A DNA stretch of 36,529 nt from DASPFV01 sp035620975. Its GTDB lineage: Bacteria > Acidobacteriota > Vicinamibacteria > Vicinamibacterales > 2-12-FULL-66-21. Position 1 is the first letter of the stretch. Every line of letters starts with the position of its first letter. The translations under genes and the position numbers were made by a program. Location: NCBI GenBank assembly GCA_035620975.1, contig DASPFV010000252.1, forward strand, positions 1-36,529. The letters are read 5' to 3'. The notes below the pieces were generated by a model, which did no database searches, had not been told where the DNA came from, and saw nothing but the letters and a program-made list of their open reading frames with translations. Shown piece by piece: positions 1 through 9,341 of this stretch.

Positions 1-6
1 CACTGA

Positions 7-756
7 ATGAGCATTCCGCCCTATCACTGGTGGCGGACCGTCTTCTTCCTCATCCCCGCGATTTCCCTCTACACGATCGTCCTGGGCACGATCTCGGTCG
101 CGTCCTCCCTGTTCGATCCGTCGGGCGACGCCGGCCATCGCTGCGCGAGGGCGTGGGCCTGGCTGGTGCTGCGGACGACGGGCGTGCGCGTGACCAGGGT
201 GGGCGTCGAGCGGCTCGATCGGTCGCGCAGCTACGTGTTCGCGTCCAACCACCAGAGCATCTACGACATTCCGATCGTGTTCACGTCGCTGCCCGTGCAG
301 CTCCGGATCGTCGCCAAGGCCTCGCTCGGACGGATGCCGTTTCTCGGCTGGCACCTCCGCCGGACCGGGCACCTGCTCGTCGACCGCAGGAATCCCGGTG
401 CGGGGGTCCTCAAGAAAATGGCGCGCCTGGTCCGCGGGGCGCGGTCCCTCATCGTGTTTCCCGAGGGCACGCGGAGCGCCGACGGAGCCGTGGCGCGGTT
501 CAAGGGAGGCTCGATCCTGCTGGCCATCGACGCAGGGCTGCCGGTCGTGCCCGTGAGTATCGCCCGCAGCCGCTTCGTGATGCGCAAGGGTCGCCTGATG
601 ACCTGCCCGGGGCACGTGACCATCACCGTGCACGAACCGCTGTCGACCGAGGGCGTGACGCGGGAGCACGCGCGCGAGTTCGCCGAAAGGGTCCGGGGCA
701 TCGTCCGGACCGCCGTGGACGAACCAGCGGGCGCCCGCACGGCGCCAGCATCGTGA
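7..756 (+). CDS. plsC: 1-acyl-sn-glycerol-3-phosphate acyltransferase (PlsC family)
   Basis: This 249-residue membrane protein most likely transfers an acyl chain to lysophosphatidic acid to make phosphatidic acid at the cytoplasmic membrane. A hydrophobic segment lies at about residues 11-33. The acyltransferase motif NHQSIYD (H82 to D87, the HX4D catalytic pair) and the substrate-binding motif FPEGTRS (151-157) are both present with normal spacing. An in-frame TGA ends directly before the ATG at 7, so the gene cannot extend further upstream. It lies 54 bases before ispDF, and a TATAAT box in that gap suggests a separate promoter for the next gene. The family is certain. The exact acyl acceptor is inferred from the family. 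Confidence 0.93.
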   Translation: MSIPPYHWWRTVFFLIPAISLYTIVLGTISVASSLFDPSGDAGHRCARAWAWLVLRTTGVRVTRVGVERLDRSRSYVFASNHQSIYDIPIVFTSLPVQLRIVAKASLGRMPFLGWHLRRTGHLLVDRRNPGAGVLKKMARLVRGARSLIVFPEGTRSADGAVARFKGGSILLAIDAGLPVVPVSIARSRFVMRKGRLMTCPGHVTITVHEPLSTEGVTREHAREFAERVRGIVRTAVDEPAGARTAPAS

Positions 757-777
757 GCGCCATTCCTGGCGCGGGGC

Positions 778-783
778 TATAAT
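778..783 (+). promoter_or_regulatory. Candidate -10 box (TATAAT) before ispDF
   Basis: A perfect TATAAT lies in GC-rich sequence. No good -35 hexamer is seen 16-18 bases upstream. Transcription would begin near 790, which favours the GTG at 811 as translation start, with a leader of about 20 bases. Confidence 0.45.
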
Positions 784-810
784 GATCGTTTGATTTCAGG
801 GCTCCAGCCC

Positions 811-1980
811 GTGCCTCTGCACGTTACCGCCATCATTGCCGCCGGCGGCGCCGGCCGCCGACTGGGGGCCGACGTTCCCAAGCAGCTGATCGAACTGGGC
901 GGCCGGACGCTGCTGGCCCGGAGCCTGTCGGCGTTCCTGACGCACCCGCGCGTCACGGACGTGGTCGTGGCGCTTCCGCCCGACCTCGCGGCGGCGCCGC
1001 CCGCCTGGCTGAACGGCGCGAAGGTCGTGACGGGGGGCCCGCGCCGCCAGGATTCGGTGGCGAACGCCTTCGACGCCGTCGCGTCGACCACCGACGTCGT
1101 TCTCGTGCACGATGCCGCCCGGCCGTTCGTCAGTCACGAGGTGATCTCGCGGACGATCGACGGCGCCCTCGCGCACGGTGCGGCCGTCGCGGCCATTCCC
1201 GTCAGCGACACCGTGAAGCGCGTCGCCGGATCGGATCTCATCGTCGAGACCGTTCCGCGCGAGCAGGTCTTCCTCGCGCAGACGCCGCAGGCCTTCCGGC
1301 CGGCGGTCCTGCGGGATGCCGTGGCGCTCGGCCGGTCCGGGGTCGAAGCGACGGACGAAGCCGCCCTCGCCGAGCGTGCGGGCCATCCCGTTCGCGTCGT
1401 GCCGGGTGATCCGGCCAACTTCAAGATTACGACGCGCGCCGATCTCGCGGCCGCGAGGCGGCGCGAGCGGCAGATCCTCGCCGACGTCGCGACCCGCCGG
1501 ATTGGTATCGGGTACGATCTGCATCGGCTGGTGGATGGCCGCCCCCTCGTGCTCGGTGGTGTGACGGTGCCGTTCGACCGCGGCCCTCTGGGCCACTCCG
1601 ACGGCGACGTGGTGTGCCATGCCGTGACCGACGCCGTGCTCGGCGCAGCCAGCGCCGGCGACATCGGCCAGCACTTCCGCGACAGTGACCCCAGGTGGAA
1701 GGACGCGTCGAGCATCGAGCTGCTTCGGCAGGCGGTGGCCATGGTGCGCGCTCTCGGCCTCGTCATCGTCAATGCGGACGTCGTCGTGGTGCTGGAGCGG
1801 CCGAAGATTGCCCCGTTCCTGGACGCCATCCGGCTCGGTGTCGCCGGGGCACTCGGCGTGCCCGTCGAGGCGGTCAGTGTCAAAGGGAAGACGAACGAGG
1901 GCGTGGACGCAGTCGGCCGCGGCGAGGCCATCGCGGCGCACGCGGTCGCCCTCCTCCAGTCCTCCAGTCCGGTCGAATGA
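811..1980 (+). CDS. ispDF: Bifunctional IspD/IspF of the MEP isoprenoid pathway
   Basis: A 389-residue fusion of two MEP-pathway enzymes. The N-terminal part is IspD (2-C-methyl-D-erythritol 4-phosphate cytidylyltransferase), with the nucleotide-binding region AAGGAGRRLG...PKQ at residues 10-25 and VHDAARPF at 99-106. The C-terminal part, from about residue 230, is IspF (MEcPP synthase), with the metal-binding GYDLH (D236, H238), GHSDGDV (261-267) and H270. IspD and IspF act at non-consecutive steps, and fusions of this type are known in several lineages. I chose GTG 811 because it gives the usual IspD start (MPLHVTAIIAAGG) and follows a TATAAT box. An in-frame TTG at 790 would add seven residues. 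The stop overlaps the gltX start. Confidence 0.95.
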   Translation: MPLHVTAIIAAGGAGRRLGADVPKQLIELGGRTLLARSLSAFLTHPRVTDVVVALPPDLAAAPPAWLNGAKVVTGGPRRQDSVANAFDAVASTTDVVLVHDAARPFVSHEVISRTIDGALAHGAAVAAIPVSDTVKRVAGSDLIVETVPREQVFLAQTPQAFRPAVLRDAVALGRSGVEATDEAALAERAGHPVRVVPGDPANFKITTRADLAAARRRERQILADVATRRIGIGYDLHRLVDGRPLVLGGVTVPFDRGPLGHSDGDVVCHAVTDAVLGAASAGDIGQHFRDSDPRWKDASSIELLRQAVAMVRALGLVIVNADVVVVLERPKIAPFLDAIRLGVAGALGVPVEAVSVKGKTNEGVDAVGRGEAIAAHAVALLQSSSPVE

Positions 1981-3506
1981 TGCGCGTCCGCTTCGCCCCA
2001 AGCCCTACCGGGCAGCTCCATGTCGGCAACGCGCGCACGGCGCTGTTCAACTGGCTCCTGGCGCACGGGCGCGATGGCACGTTCATCCTCCGCATCGAGG
2101 ATACCGATGCGGAGCGATCGACACGCGAATCCGAGGCCGGCATTCTGGACGACCTCCGCTGGCTGGGGCTGGACTGGGACGAAGGGCCGGACGTCGGCGG
2201 CCAGCACGGCCCGTATCGGCAATCGGAGCGCCTGCACCTGTATGCTTCGTATGCCAACGAGCTGCTCTCGGGCCAGCACGCGTATTCCTGCTTCTGCACG
2301 TCGACCCGGCTCGACGCCGACCGCCAGGCGGACCTGGCGGCGGGCCGTCCGCCCCGGTACCACGGCCACTGCCGCGGGCTCTCCAGGGCCGAGGCCCAGG
2401 CGCGCATCGACGCCGGCGAGCGGCCGGTCGTCCGGTTCCGGGTCCCCCAGGGTATCGAGGTGCGATTCCGCGATCTCGTCCGCGGCGAGGTGATCTTCAA
2501 TACCGACGTCATCGGCGATTTCGTGATCGTCCGCTCGGACTCTCGCCCCCAATACAACTTTGCCGTGGTCGTCGACGACGCGCTGATGGAGGTGTCGCAC
2601 GTGATCCGGGGCGAGGACCACATCTCGAACACGCCGCGCCAGATCCTGCTCTACAGGGCGCTGGGGTTCGCGCCGCCGGAGTTCGCGCACCTGTCGCTCG
2701 TGATGGGGCCCGACCACACTCCGCTCTCGAAGCGGCACGGGGCGACGTCGGTGACCGAATTCCGGGTGCGCGGCTACCTGCCCGAGGCGCTCGTGAACTA
2801 CCTGGCCCTGATTGGCTGGTCCCCCCGCGGCGCGGCGCCGGAACAGGCGGAGCAGGACGAGCTGCTGCCGATCGACGAGCTCGCCAGGCGGTTCCGCATC
2901 GAGGCGGTCGGTCACAGTGCCGGCATCTTCGACCCCGAGAAGCTGGCCTGGATGAACCGGCATTACATGAAGGCCGCGGCCCCTTCACGACTCGCGGCCG
3001 AAGCGTTGCGCTACTTCACGGCGCGCGGCTTCATCACGCGGCGGACGGACGCCGCGATGGACTACCTCGTGTCCCTGCTCCCGATGGCCGTCGGGTCGGT
3101 CGATCGGCTCGAAGAAATCGCCGATCGCGTGCGGTTCGTCTTCCAGTTCGATCCGGCCGCGTCACTCGCCAGCCCGGAGGTGCTCGGCGTGCTCGAGGAA
3201 CCGGGCGCGCACGACGTCGTGGCTGCGCTGGCCGAGGAGCTGGCGTCGGCCGGACGGCTGGACCGCGAGACGTTCCGCGCCGCGGCTGGGCGGGTGCGTG
3301 AGCGGACCGGGCAGAAAGGACGCGCGCTGTTCCACCCGATCCGCGTGGTCCTGACGGGTGAGGCGGGAGGGCCCGAGCTCGACCTGGCAGTCCCGGCGAT
3401 CGAGCGCGGCGCCGAGCTGCCCGCGTCGAGCGGCGTGGCGCGCGTGACCGGGTGCCGGGAGCGAGCACGGCTGTTCGCCGCCGCCGTCGGGGTGCGCTCG
3501 GCGTGA
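1977..3506 (+). CDS. gltX: Glutamate--tRNA ligase
   Basis: A 509-residue class I aminoacyl-tRNA synthetase that charges tRNA-Glu in the cytoplasm. FAPSPTGQLHVGN at residues 6-18 carries the HIGH-type motif (HVGN), and LSKRH at 250-254 is the KMSKS-type loop. A Cys-Phe-Cys followed by a Tyr-His-Gly-His-Cys segment at roughly residues 105-135 looks like the zinc-binding subdomain of many bacterial GluRS. Tandem ATGs occur at 1977 and 1980. The first overlaps the ispDF stop as ATGA, which indicates translational coupling. The C-terminal anticodon-binding part is present and the total length is normal. The gene also overlaps rlmB downstream, so ispDF-gltX-rlmB looks like one operon. Confidence 0.96.
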   Translation: MMRVRFAPSPTGQLHVGNARTALFNWLLAHGRDGTFILRIEDTDAERSTRESEAGILDDLRWLGLDWDEGPDVGGQHGPYRQSERLHLYASYANELLSGQHAYSCFCTSTRLDADRQADLAAGRPPRYHGHCRGLSRAEAQARIDAGERPVVRFRVPQGIEVRFRDLVRGEVIFNTDVIGDFVIVRSDSRPQYNFAVVVDDALMEVSHVIRGEDHISNTPRQILLYRALGFAPPEFAHLSLVMGPDHTPLSKRHGATSVTEFRVRGYLPEALVNYLALIGWSPRGAAPEQAEQDELLPIDELARRFRIEAVGHSAGIFDPEKLAWMNRHYMKAAAPSRLAAEALRYFTARGFITRRTDAAMDYLVSLLPMAVGSVDRLEEIADRVRFVFQFDPAASLASPEVLGVLEEPGAHDVVAALAEELASAGRLDRETFRAAAGRVRERTGQKGRALFHPIRVVLTGEAGGPELDLAVPAIERGAELPASSGVARVTGCRERARLFAAAVGVRSA

Positions 3507-4270
3507 CCGTCATCTATGGGATCAATCCGGTGCTCGAGGCGCTGCGCGCCGGCCGCGCGCGCCGGCTTCGTGTGGGATCGAGACGCGACCGCCGCCTCAA
3601 CGACGTCGTCACGCTGGCAGCCCGCCTCGGCGTGGCGATCGACCACGTCGATCGCGCCGTGCTCGACAGGGCCGCCCGCGGCGGGGGCCATCAGGGTGTC
3701 GTCGCCGACATCGAGACACCGCCCGAGTACGCCCTTGCCGATCTCGTATCGAGGGCGCCGGGCCCGACGCTCATTGTCGTGCTCGACGGCATCGAGGATC
3801 CGCAGAACGCGGGAGCGGTGCTGCGAACGGCCGATGCGGCGGGTGCGACCGGGCTCGTCCGGCAGTCGCGGCATGCTGCCGCTCTCGACGGCGTCGTGGC
3901 CAAGGCCTCCGCGGGGGCCCTGGCCCACCTGCCGATCGCGACGGTGGTCAACGTCGCGCGCGCGGTGGAGGAGCTGAAGGCGTCCGGGGTCTGGACAGTG
4001 GGGCTGGCGGCCGAGGCGCCAGAGCGGTACGATCAGGTGGATCTGACGCTTCCGACCGCCCTCGTCGTCGGGGCCGAAGGGACCGGGCTGCGCCGGCTGG
4101 TTCGGGAACGGTGTGATCGGCTGGTGGCGATCCCCATGCTCGGCGCCGTGGAGAGCCTGAACGCGTCGGTTGCGACGGGGGTCGTGCTGTATGAAGCCGC
4201 CCGGCAGCGAGGCTTCCCCGGATGGCGTCCGGGCGGGCCGCTCGGACCGCAGGGTCGCGTGGCCAGTTGA
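3503..4270 (+). CDS. rlmB: TrmH/RlmB-family 2'-O-ribose rRNA methyltransferase
   Basis: A 255-residue SPOUT-class SAM-dependent RNA methyltransferase. RlmB in E. coli methylates G2251 in the 23S rRNA P loop, and that target is inferred here. The N-terminal substrate-binding domain starts VIYGINPVLEAL. The three SPOUT motifs follow: DGIEDPQNAGAVLRTADAAG at 95-114, a GAEGTGL loop, and IPMLGAVESLNASVATG near the C-terminus, which forms the trefoil-knot SAM site. The start is GTG 3503, overlapping the gltX stop by four bases (GTGA). An upstream start would place an Arg-rich tail before the conserved VIYG, which is unlikely. Other TrmH-family functions cannot be excluded. Confidence 0.92.
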   Translation: MTVIYGINPVLEALRAGRARRLRVGSRRDRRLNDVVTLAARLGVAIDHVDRAVLDRAARGGGHQGVVADIETPPEYALADLVSRAPGPTLIVVLDGIEDPQNAGAVLRTADAAGATGLVRQSRHAAALDGVVAKASAGALAHLPIATVVNVARAVEELKASGVWTVGLAAEAPERYDQVDLTLPTALVVGAEGTGLRRLVRERCDRLVAIPMLGAVESLNASVATGVVLYEAARQRGFPGWRPGGPLGPQGRVAS

Positions 4271-4311
4271 CGACGCCAGCTCTGCAATTTAAGAGATCGA
4301 GAGGCTGGGGC

Positions 4312-4341
4312 TTGCGCTGATGGCACGAGCCGTGCTACAAA
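4312..4341 (+). promoter_or_regulatory. Promoter of the tRNA-tuf cluster
   Basis: TTGCGC (4312-4317) is followed after 18 bases by TACAAA (4336-4341), which is preceded by TGC, an extended -10. It lies 15 bases before the first tRNA, a normal placing for a stable-RNA promoter. Confidence 0.55.
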
Positions 4342-4356
4342 TGCTCTTTTGTCTGG

Positions 4357-4433
4357 GCTGGCGTAGCTCAGTCCGGTAGAGCAGCTGATTTGTAATCAGC
4401 CGGTCGGGGGTTCAAATCCCTTCGCCAGCTCCA
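4357..4433 (+). tRNA. tRNA-Thr (anticodon TGT)
   Basis: This is a 77-base cloverleaf with acceptor stem GCTGGCG/CGCCAGC, discriminator T and an encoded CCA end. The anticodon loop TTTGTAA between GCTGA and TCAGC gives TGT, and GGTTCAAATCC forms the T loop. It is the first of four tRNAs before tuf. Confidence 0.96.
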
Positions 4434-4560
4434 CGATTCTCCCGGGAAGTCGTGAGCGGCGCAATCCTGACAGACATCAACCAGAGTTCAGTCGTCCGGC
4501 ATGGGTGTGCCGACGAGTCGTGGACGCGCAGCGGGCTGGCGGGCCGGGCGTAGCGGTAAC

Positions 4561-4647
4561 GGCGAGGTAGCGAAGCGGTCAAACGCAACAGACTGTAAAT
4601 CTGTCGCCCCAGTGGCTTCGAAGGTTCGAATCCTTCCCTCGCCACCA
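4561..4647 (+). tRNA. tRNA-Tyr (anticodon GTA)
   Basis: This is an 87-base class II tRNA with a long variable arm. The acceptor stem is GGCGAGG/CCTCGCC, the discriminator is A and CCA is encoded. The anticodon loop CTGTAAA gives GTA, and the T loop is GGTTCGAATCC. Confidence 0.96.
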
Positions 4648-4740
4648 GCTTTCGCCCGCCGTGGGTGAGGCGGGCTCCGGCTGGTGCGAGCCAACGAACA
4701 CGAGGCGCTGCCTTGCTGGGAAAGGAAGTGCGGCACGCAG

Positions 4741-4828
4741 CGGGCTTGCCTGCTCGAGTGTCGAGCGAGCGAAGGTGCGGGGCACCATCGCGGGCTTGCC
4801 CCGCCGAAATGCGACGCACGAAGGCGGG
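4741..4828 (+). repeat. Two copies of a REP-like GC-rich element
   Basis: CGGGCTTGCC at 4741-4750 and again at 4791-4800 each begin a roughly 38-40 base unit that ends GAAGG(T/C)G. The second copy runs into the first bases of tRNA-Gly. A similar unit (CCTGCCTCGCCGAAG...GCGAAGGCGGG) lies after rpoC at 19081-19121. I infer a short dispersed palindromic element. Confidence 0.5.
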
Positions 4829-4898
4829 AGTAACTCAGTGGTAGAGTCACAGCCTTCCAAGCTGTTGGTCGCGGGTTCGATCCCCGTCTCCCGCTCCA
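4824..4898 (+). tRNA. tRNA-Gly (anticodon TCC)
   Basis: This is a 75-base cloverleaf with acceptor stem GCGGGAG/CTCCCGC, discriminator T and encoded CCA. The anticodon loop CTTCCAA between ACAGC and GCTGT gives TCC, and the T loop is GGTTCGATCCC. Confidence 0.96.
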
Positions 4899-5044
4899 GT
4901 TCTATCGCTTCGCCCCGCATGAGCGGAGCGAGGCTCGGAGGCACTCCGCGAGCGCGGGCGACGGGGGCCTCGAAGCTGAGCCCGACGAGGACCGAAGGCC
5001 CGCGTCGGCCGCAGCGGACATGAGCGACGGACGGAGCCGCGAAG

Positions 5045-5120
<76 letters not shown>

Positions 5121-5344
5121 TTTGACTCGGCGCTGCAGGCTCGCTCGAGGCAGGCTCGCGATGACGGACGCGGGATGCCGGGCGAGCGGCGCGAGCCGGA
5201 CGCGGCGGCGCCCGGGCGAGATCAGGTCCGAACGGGACCGGGCAGGAGGGCAGGCGAGCACTGTGGGCCGGACGCAGGGGTCCGCCGGATTCGCGCGGCG
5301 GGGGCAGTCACCCCGCCCTACACACGAGGGCAGGATAAAAGGAC

Positions 5345-6544
<1,200 letters not shown>

Positions 6545-6618
6545 ACGGGGAGGCGTCCGGGCCTGCCGCAGGCGGGGTGAGAGGCGGAGCGGGGGCGTCC
6601 TCGGGGATTCGCCTCGCT

Positions 6619-6639
6619 CCGGGTCTGCGCGCAGCCCGG
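6619..6639 (+). terminator. Hairpin after tuf, possible weak terminator or processing site
   Basis: CCGGG-T-CTG, loop CGCG, then CAG-CCCGG forms an 8-bp stem with one bulged T. No T-run follows, so intrinsic termination is unlikely and RNA processing is possible. Confidence 0.3.
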
Positions 6640-6685
6640 GGGAGCGCCGAGATCGGCAGGCCGCGAGGCGCGGCAGGATGCAGGA

Positions 6686-6835
6686 ATGAGAGACATCATC
6701 AGCCTGGCGTGCAACGAGTGCAAGCGCCGCAACTACAGCACGACCAAGAACAAGAAGAAGACGAGCGAGCGGCTCGAGTTCAGCAAGTACTGCCGCTTCT
6801 GCCGCAAGCACACGGCGCACAGAGAGACCAAGTAA
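6686..6835 (+). CDS. rpmG: 50S ribosomal protein L33
   Basis: A small basic 49-residue protein of the large ribosomal subunit. It has the zinc-ribbon cysteine pairs CNEC (residues 9-12) and CRFC (37-40), so it is the zinc-binding (C+) form of L33. The ending HTAHRETK is typical. AGG at 6675-6677 lies eight bases upstream of the ATG. An ATG at 6678 in another frame stops after three codons. rpmG between tuf and secE, with tRNA-Trp following, is a common bacterial order. An array of heptamers begins at its stop codon. Confidence 0.95.
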   Translation: MRDIISLACNECKRRNYSTTKNKKKTSERLEFSKYCRFCRKHTAHRETK

Positions 6836-6931
6836 TTGCCGATTGCAGATTGCCGATTGCCGAGTTGAGTTGGCGATTGGCGGATTGGCAGATTGGTGAT
6901 TGGTTGATTGGTGATTGCGGATTGATTGCGG
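6835..6931 (+). repeat. Degenerate 7-bp array, unit ATTGCCG/ATTGGYG
   Basis: Directly after the rpmG stop come ATTGCCG, ATTGCAG, ATTGCCG, ATTGCCG, then variants such as ATTGGTG and ATTGCGG up to 6931. The spacing is mostly seven bases with a few eight-base steps. No coding or RNA gene explains it. Confidence 0.8.
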
Positions 6932-6977
6932 CCCGAAGGGACTCGTCGCGCGGTGGCGGCCTCGAGCGTTCGAGAGA

Positions 6978-7053
6978 AGGACAGTAGCTCAATTGGCAGA
7001 GCACCGGTCTCCAAAACCGGGGGTTGGGGGTTCGATTCCCTCCTGTCCTGCCA
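6978..7053 (+). tRNA. tRNA-Trp (anticodon CCA)
   Basis: This is a 76-base cloverleaf with acceptor stem AGGACAG/CTGTCCT, discriminator G and an encoded CCA end. The anticodon loop CTCCAAA between CCGGT and ACCGG gives CCA. It lies just before secE, as in many bacteria. Confidence 0.96.
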
Positions 7054-7138
7054 GTTCGGGTAAAGGCGGCGTGGGGCTGGCCGCGAGCGGAACGGAGCGA
7101 GCGGCGGGCGAACGCAGGAAGCGCGATCGTAGGAAGCT

Positions 7139-7405
7139 ATGAAAACGGTGATGGCGGAGCACGAGGAGTCGTTTGGCGGACGGGCCCGTGAAAGCGTAAC
7201 GGGATGGTGGGGACGCTCGCGCCGGTTCCTCGCAGAGGTCCGGAACGAGATGGCCCGCGTCACGTGGCCGAGCCGCAAGGAAGTCTACGCCACGACCTTC
7301 GTCGTGATCGTCACGTCGATCTTCTTCGGCTTGTATCTCTACGGGATCGACCTGGTGCTGGACCGGATCATGGCCTGGGTCTTCCGGACCTTCGGGGCAG
7401 CGTGA
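7139..7405 (+). CDS. secE: Preprotein translocase subunit SecE
   Basis: An 88-residue single-span form of SecE, which clamps SecY in the SecYEG channel of the inner membrane. The conserved amphipathic motif EVRNEMARVTWPS is at residues 33-45, directly before one transmembrane segment at about 51-74. AGGA at 7131-7134 lies four bases before the ATG. A second ATG at 7151 would remove four residues. It is followed closely by nusG, the usual pairing. Confidence 0.95.
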   Translation: MKTVMAEHEESFGGRARESVTGWWGRSRRFLAEVRNEMARVTWPSRKEVYATTFVVIVTSIFFGLYLYGIDLVLDRIMAWVFRTFGAA

Positions 7406-7425
7406 GGGGCGGGACTGACGGCATC

Positions 7426-7977
7426 ATGACGAGCATGACCGACGACCGCACCAAGCAGTGGTACATCGTCCACACCTACTCGGGGTTCGAGAACAAGGTG
7501 AAGGAGTCGCTCGAGCAGCGCGTGCAGGCGTACGGCCTCCAGGACGAGATCGGCGAGATCCTCATCCCCACCGAGCAGGTGGCCGAGATGCGCGGCGGCA
7601 AGAAGGTGGTCAGTTCCAAGCGGTTCTTTCCCGGCTACATCCTTGTCGAGATGCACATGTCCGACAACGCGTGGCACGTCGTGAAGAACACGCCGAAGGT
7701 CACGGGGTTCGTCGGGGCCGGTGCCAAGCCGACCCCGCTCTCGCGCGAGGAGGTCGACCAGATCCTCAATCAGGTCACCGAGGCCGCCGAGAAGCCCAAG
7801 CCCAAGTACACGTTCGAGAAGGGCGATCAGGTCCGGATCAACGAGGGGCCGTTCACGAGCTTCAACGGCGTCGTCGACGAGGTGAACCTCGATCGGAACA
7901 CGCTCAAGGTGATGGTTACGATCTTCGGCCGGTCGACGCCGGTCGAGCTGGATTTTCTGCAGGTCGAGAAACTGTAG
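7426..7977 (+). CDS. nusG: Transcription termination/antitermination protein NusG
   Basis: A 183-residue transcription elongation factor that binds the beta' clamp of RNA polymerase and couples it to the ribosome or to Rho. The NGN domain begins KQWYIVHTYSGFENKV at residues 10-25. The C-terminal KOW domain includes KGDQVRINEGPFTSFNGVV, and the protein ends VELDFLQVEKL. The start at ATG 7426 lies 21 bases after the secE stop. A second ATG at 7435 would remove three residues. The nearest GAGG is about 18 bases upstream, so coupling to secE translation is likely. The stop overlaps the first arm of an inverted repeat that ends at rplK. Confidence 0.96.
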   Translation: MTSMTDDRTKQWYIVHTYSGFENKVKESLEQRVQAYGLQDEIGEILIPTEQVAEMRGGKKVVSSKRFFPGYILVEMHMSDNAWHVVKNTPKVTGFVGAGAKPTPLSREEVDQILNQVTEAAEKPKPKYTFEKGDQVRINEGPFTSFNGVVDEVNLDRNTLKVMVTIFGRSTPVELDFLQVEKL

Positions 7978-8061
7978 CTTCCAGCTGCCGGTGTCAGCCC
8001 GCAGCCCGGGGTTCCGGAGCCGCGGGGTGCCGGCTGGACGCGGGAAGCTGAAGCTGGAAGC
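7977..8061 (+). repeat. Inverted repeat spanning the nusG-rplK gap
   Basis: GCTTCCAGCT (7977-7986) is the exact reverse complement of AGCTGGAAGC (8052-8061). The arms enclose a GC-rich centre and end two bases before the rplK start codon. The right arm includes the GAAGCTGAAGCTGGAAG repeat seen before other ribosomal genes. It could form an RNA stem that hides the rplK start. Confidence 0.6.
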
Positions 8062-8063
8062 CG

Positions 8064-8489
8064 ATGGCGAAAAAAGTACAGGCAATGGTGAAGCTCCAGA
8101 TAGCGGCGGGGAAGGCGACCCCGGCGCCGCCGGTGGGGACCGCGCTCGGCCCGCACGGCGTCAATATCATGGACTTCTGCAAGAACTTCAACGCGAAGAC
8201 CGCCAAGGACGAGGGGCTGATCATCCCCGTCGTCGTGACCGTCTACGCGGACCGGTCCTACTCGTTCATCACGAAGACGCCGCCGGCCTCGGTGCTGCTC
8301 AAGCGGGCCGCCAACCTGGCCAAGGGGTCGAACGAGCCGAACAAGAACAAGGTCGGGACCGTGACGCGGAAGCAGGTCGAGGACATCGCGAAGCTCAAGA
8401 TGCCCGATCTGAACTGCGAGACGCTCGACGCCGCGTACAAGACGGTCGCCGGCACCGCGCGATCGATGGGCATCGACGTGGTCGGCTGA
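8064..8489 (+). CDS. rplK: 50S ribosomal protein L11
   Basis: A 141-residue protein of the large-subunit stalk base. It binds the 23S GTPase-associated region and is methylated by PrmA in many bacteria. The N-terminal KVQAMVKLQIAAGKATPAPP and GTALGPHGVNIMDFCKNFN are diagnostic. The length is normal for the family. No purine-rich ribosome-binding site is obvious. The ATG follows a GAAGCTGGAAGCCG repeat, which might serve as a weak one. It forms the rplK-rplA pair. Confidence 0.97.
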   Translation: MAKKVQAMVKLQIAAGKATPAPPVGTALGPHGVNIMDFCKNFNAKTAKDEGLIIPVVVTVYADRSYSFITKTPPASVLLKRAANLAKGSNEPNKNKVGTVTRKQVEDIAKLKMPDLNCETLDAAYKTVAGTARSMGIDVVG

Positions 8490-8593
8490 CGCCGACCGTG
8501 GCTGGCGCCACCGATGGGACAGGGGAAACGGGAAGGGCGAAGCGGAACGTGGGAGGCTTCGACGCGAGGCCGCTTGGACCACAGGAGTAGATG

Positions 8594-9298
8594 ATGCGCA
8601 AGAGAGGCAGGAAATTCACGGCCGCGCGGCAGCAGGTGCCTGAACGGTCGCACACGATCGAGGAAGCCGTTCCCCTGATGCAGAAGGTGAAGTTCGCGAA
8701 GTTCGACGAGACGGTCGAGATCTCGCTGCGTCTGGGCGTCGATCCAAAGCACGCGGATCAGATGGTCCGCGGTACGGTCGTGCTGCCCCACGGGCTGGGG
8801 CGCAGCAAGCGCGTGCTGGCGATAGCGGGCGGCGAGAAGCAGAAGGAAGCGCAGGACGCGGGGGCGGACGTGGTCGGTGGCGAGGAGCTGGTCGACAAGA
8901 TCCAGGGCGGCTGGATGGAGTTCGACGCCGTCGTCGCGACCCCTGACATGATGCGCGCGGTCGGCAAGCTCGGGAAGGTACTGGGCCCCCGCGGCCTCAT
9001 GCCCAATCCGAAGACGGGCACGGTGACCGTGGACATCGGCCGGGCCGTCAAGGAGATCAAGGCGGGCAAGGTCGAGTTCCGCGTGGACAAGACGGGGATC
9101 GTGCACGCGCCGATCGGGAAGATCTCGTTCGAAGTGCAGAGCCTGGTGGAGAACGCGCACGCCCTGGTCGACAGCGTGATCAAGGCCAAGCCGTCGGCCG
9201 CCAAGGGGAAGTACCTGCGCCGTGTGACCCTGTCGTCCACGATGGGGCCGGGCATCGACATCGACACGACCCAGGTGACCGAGGGCCAGAAGCACTGA
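8594..9298 (+). CDS. rplA: 50S ribosomal protein L1
   Basis: A 234-residue protein of the L1 stalk. In other bacteria it also represses its own operon. MRKRGRKF starts the mature N-terminus. LPHGLGRSKRVLAIAGG and GKLGKVLGPRGLMPNPKTGTV are the family signatures. Two ATGs occur at 8591 and 8594. AGGAG at 8583-8587 is six bases from the second and three from the first, so I chose 8594. No separate L10-type leader separates it from rplJ. Confidence 0.97.
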   Translation: MRKRGRKFTAARQQVPERSHTIEEAVPLMQKVKFAKFDETVEISLRLGVDPKHADQMVRGTVVLPHGLGRSKRVLAIAGGEKQKEAQDAGADVVGGEELVDKIQGGWMEFDAVVATPDMMRAVGKLGKVLGPRGLMPNPKTGTVTVDIGRAVKEIKAGKVEFRVDKTGIVHAPIGKISFEVQSLVENAHALVDSVIKAKPSAAKGKYLRRVTLSSTMGPGIDIDTTQVTEGQKH

Positions 9299-9341
9299 GC
9301 CGGCGGGTCAGCGGCCCGGCAGAGGACAAGAAGCACCAGTC

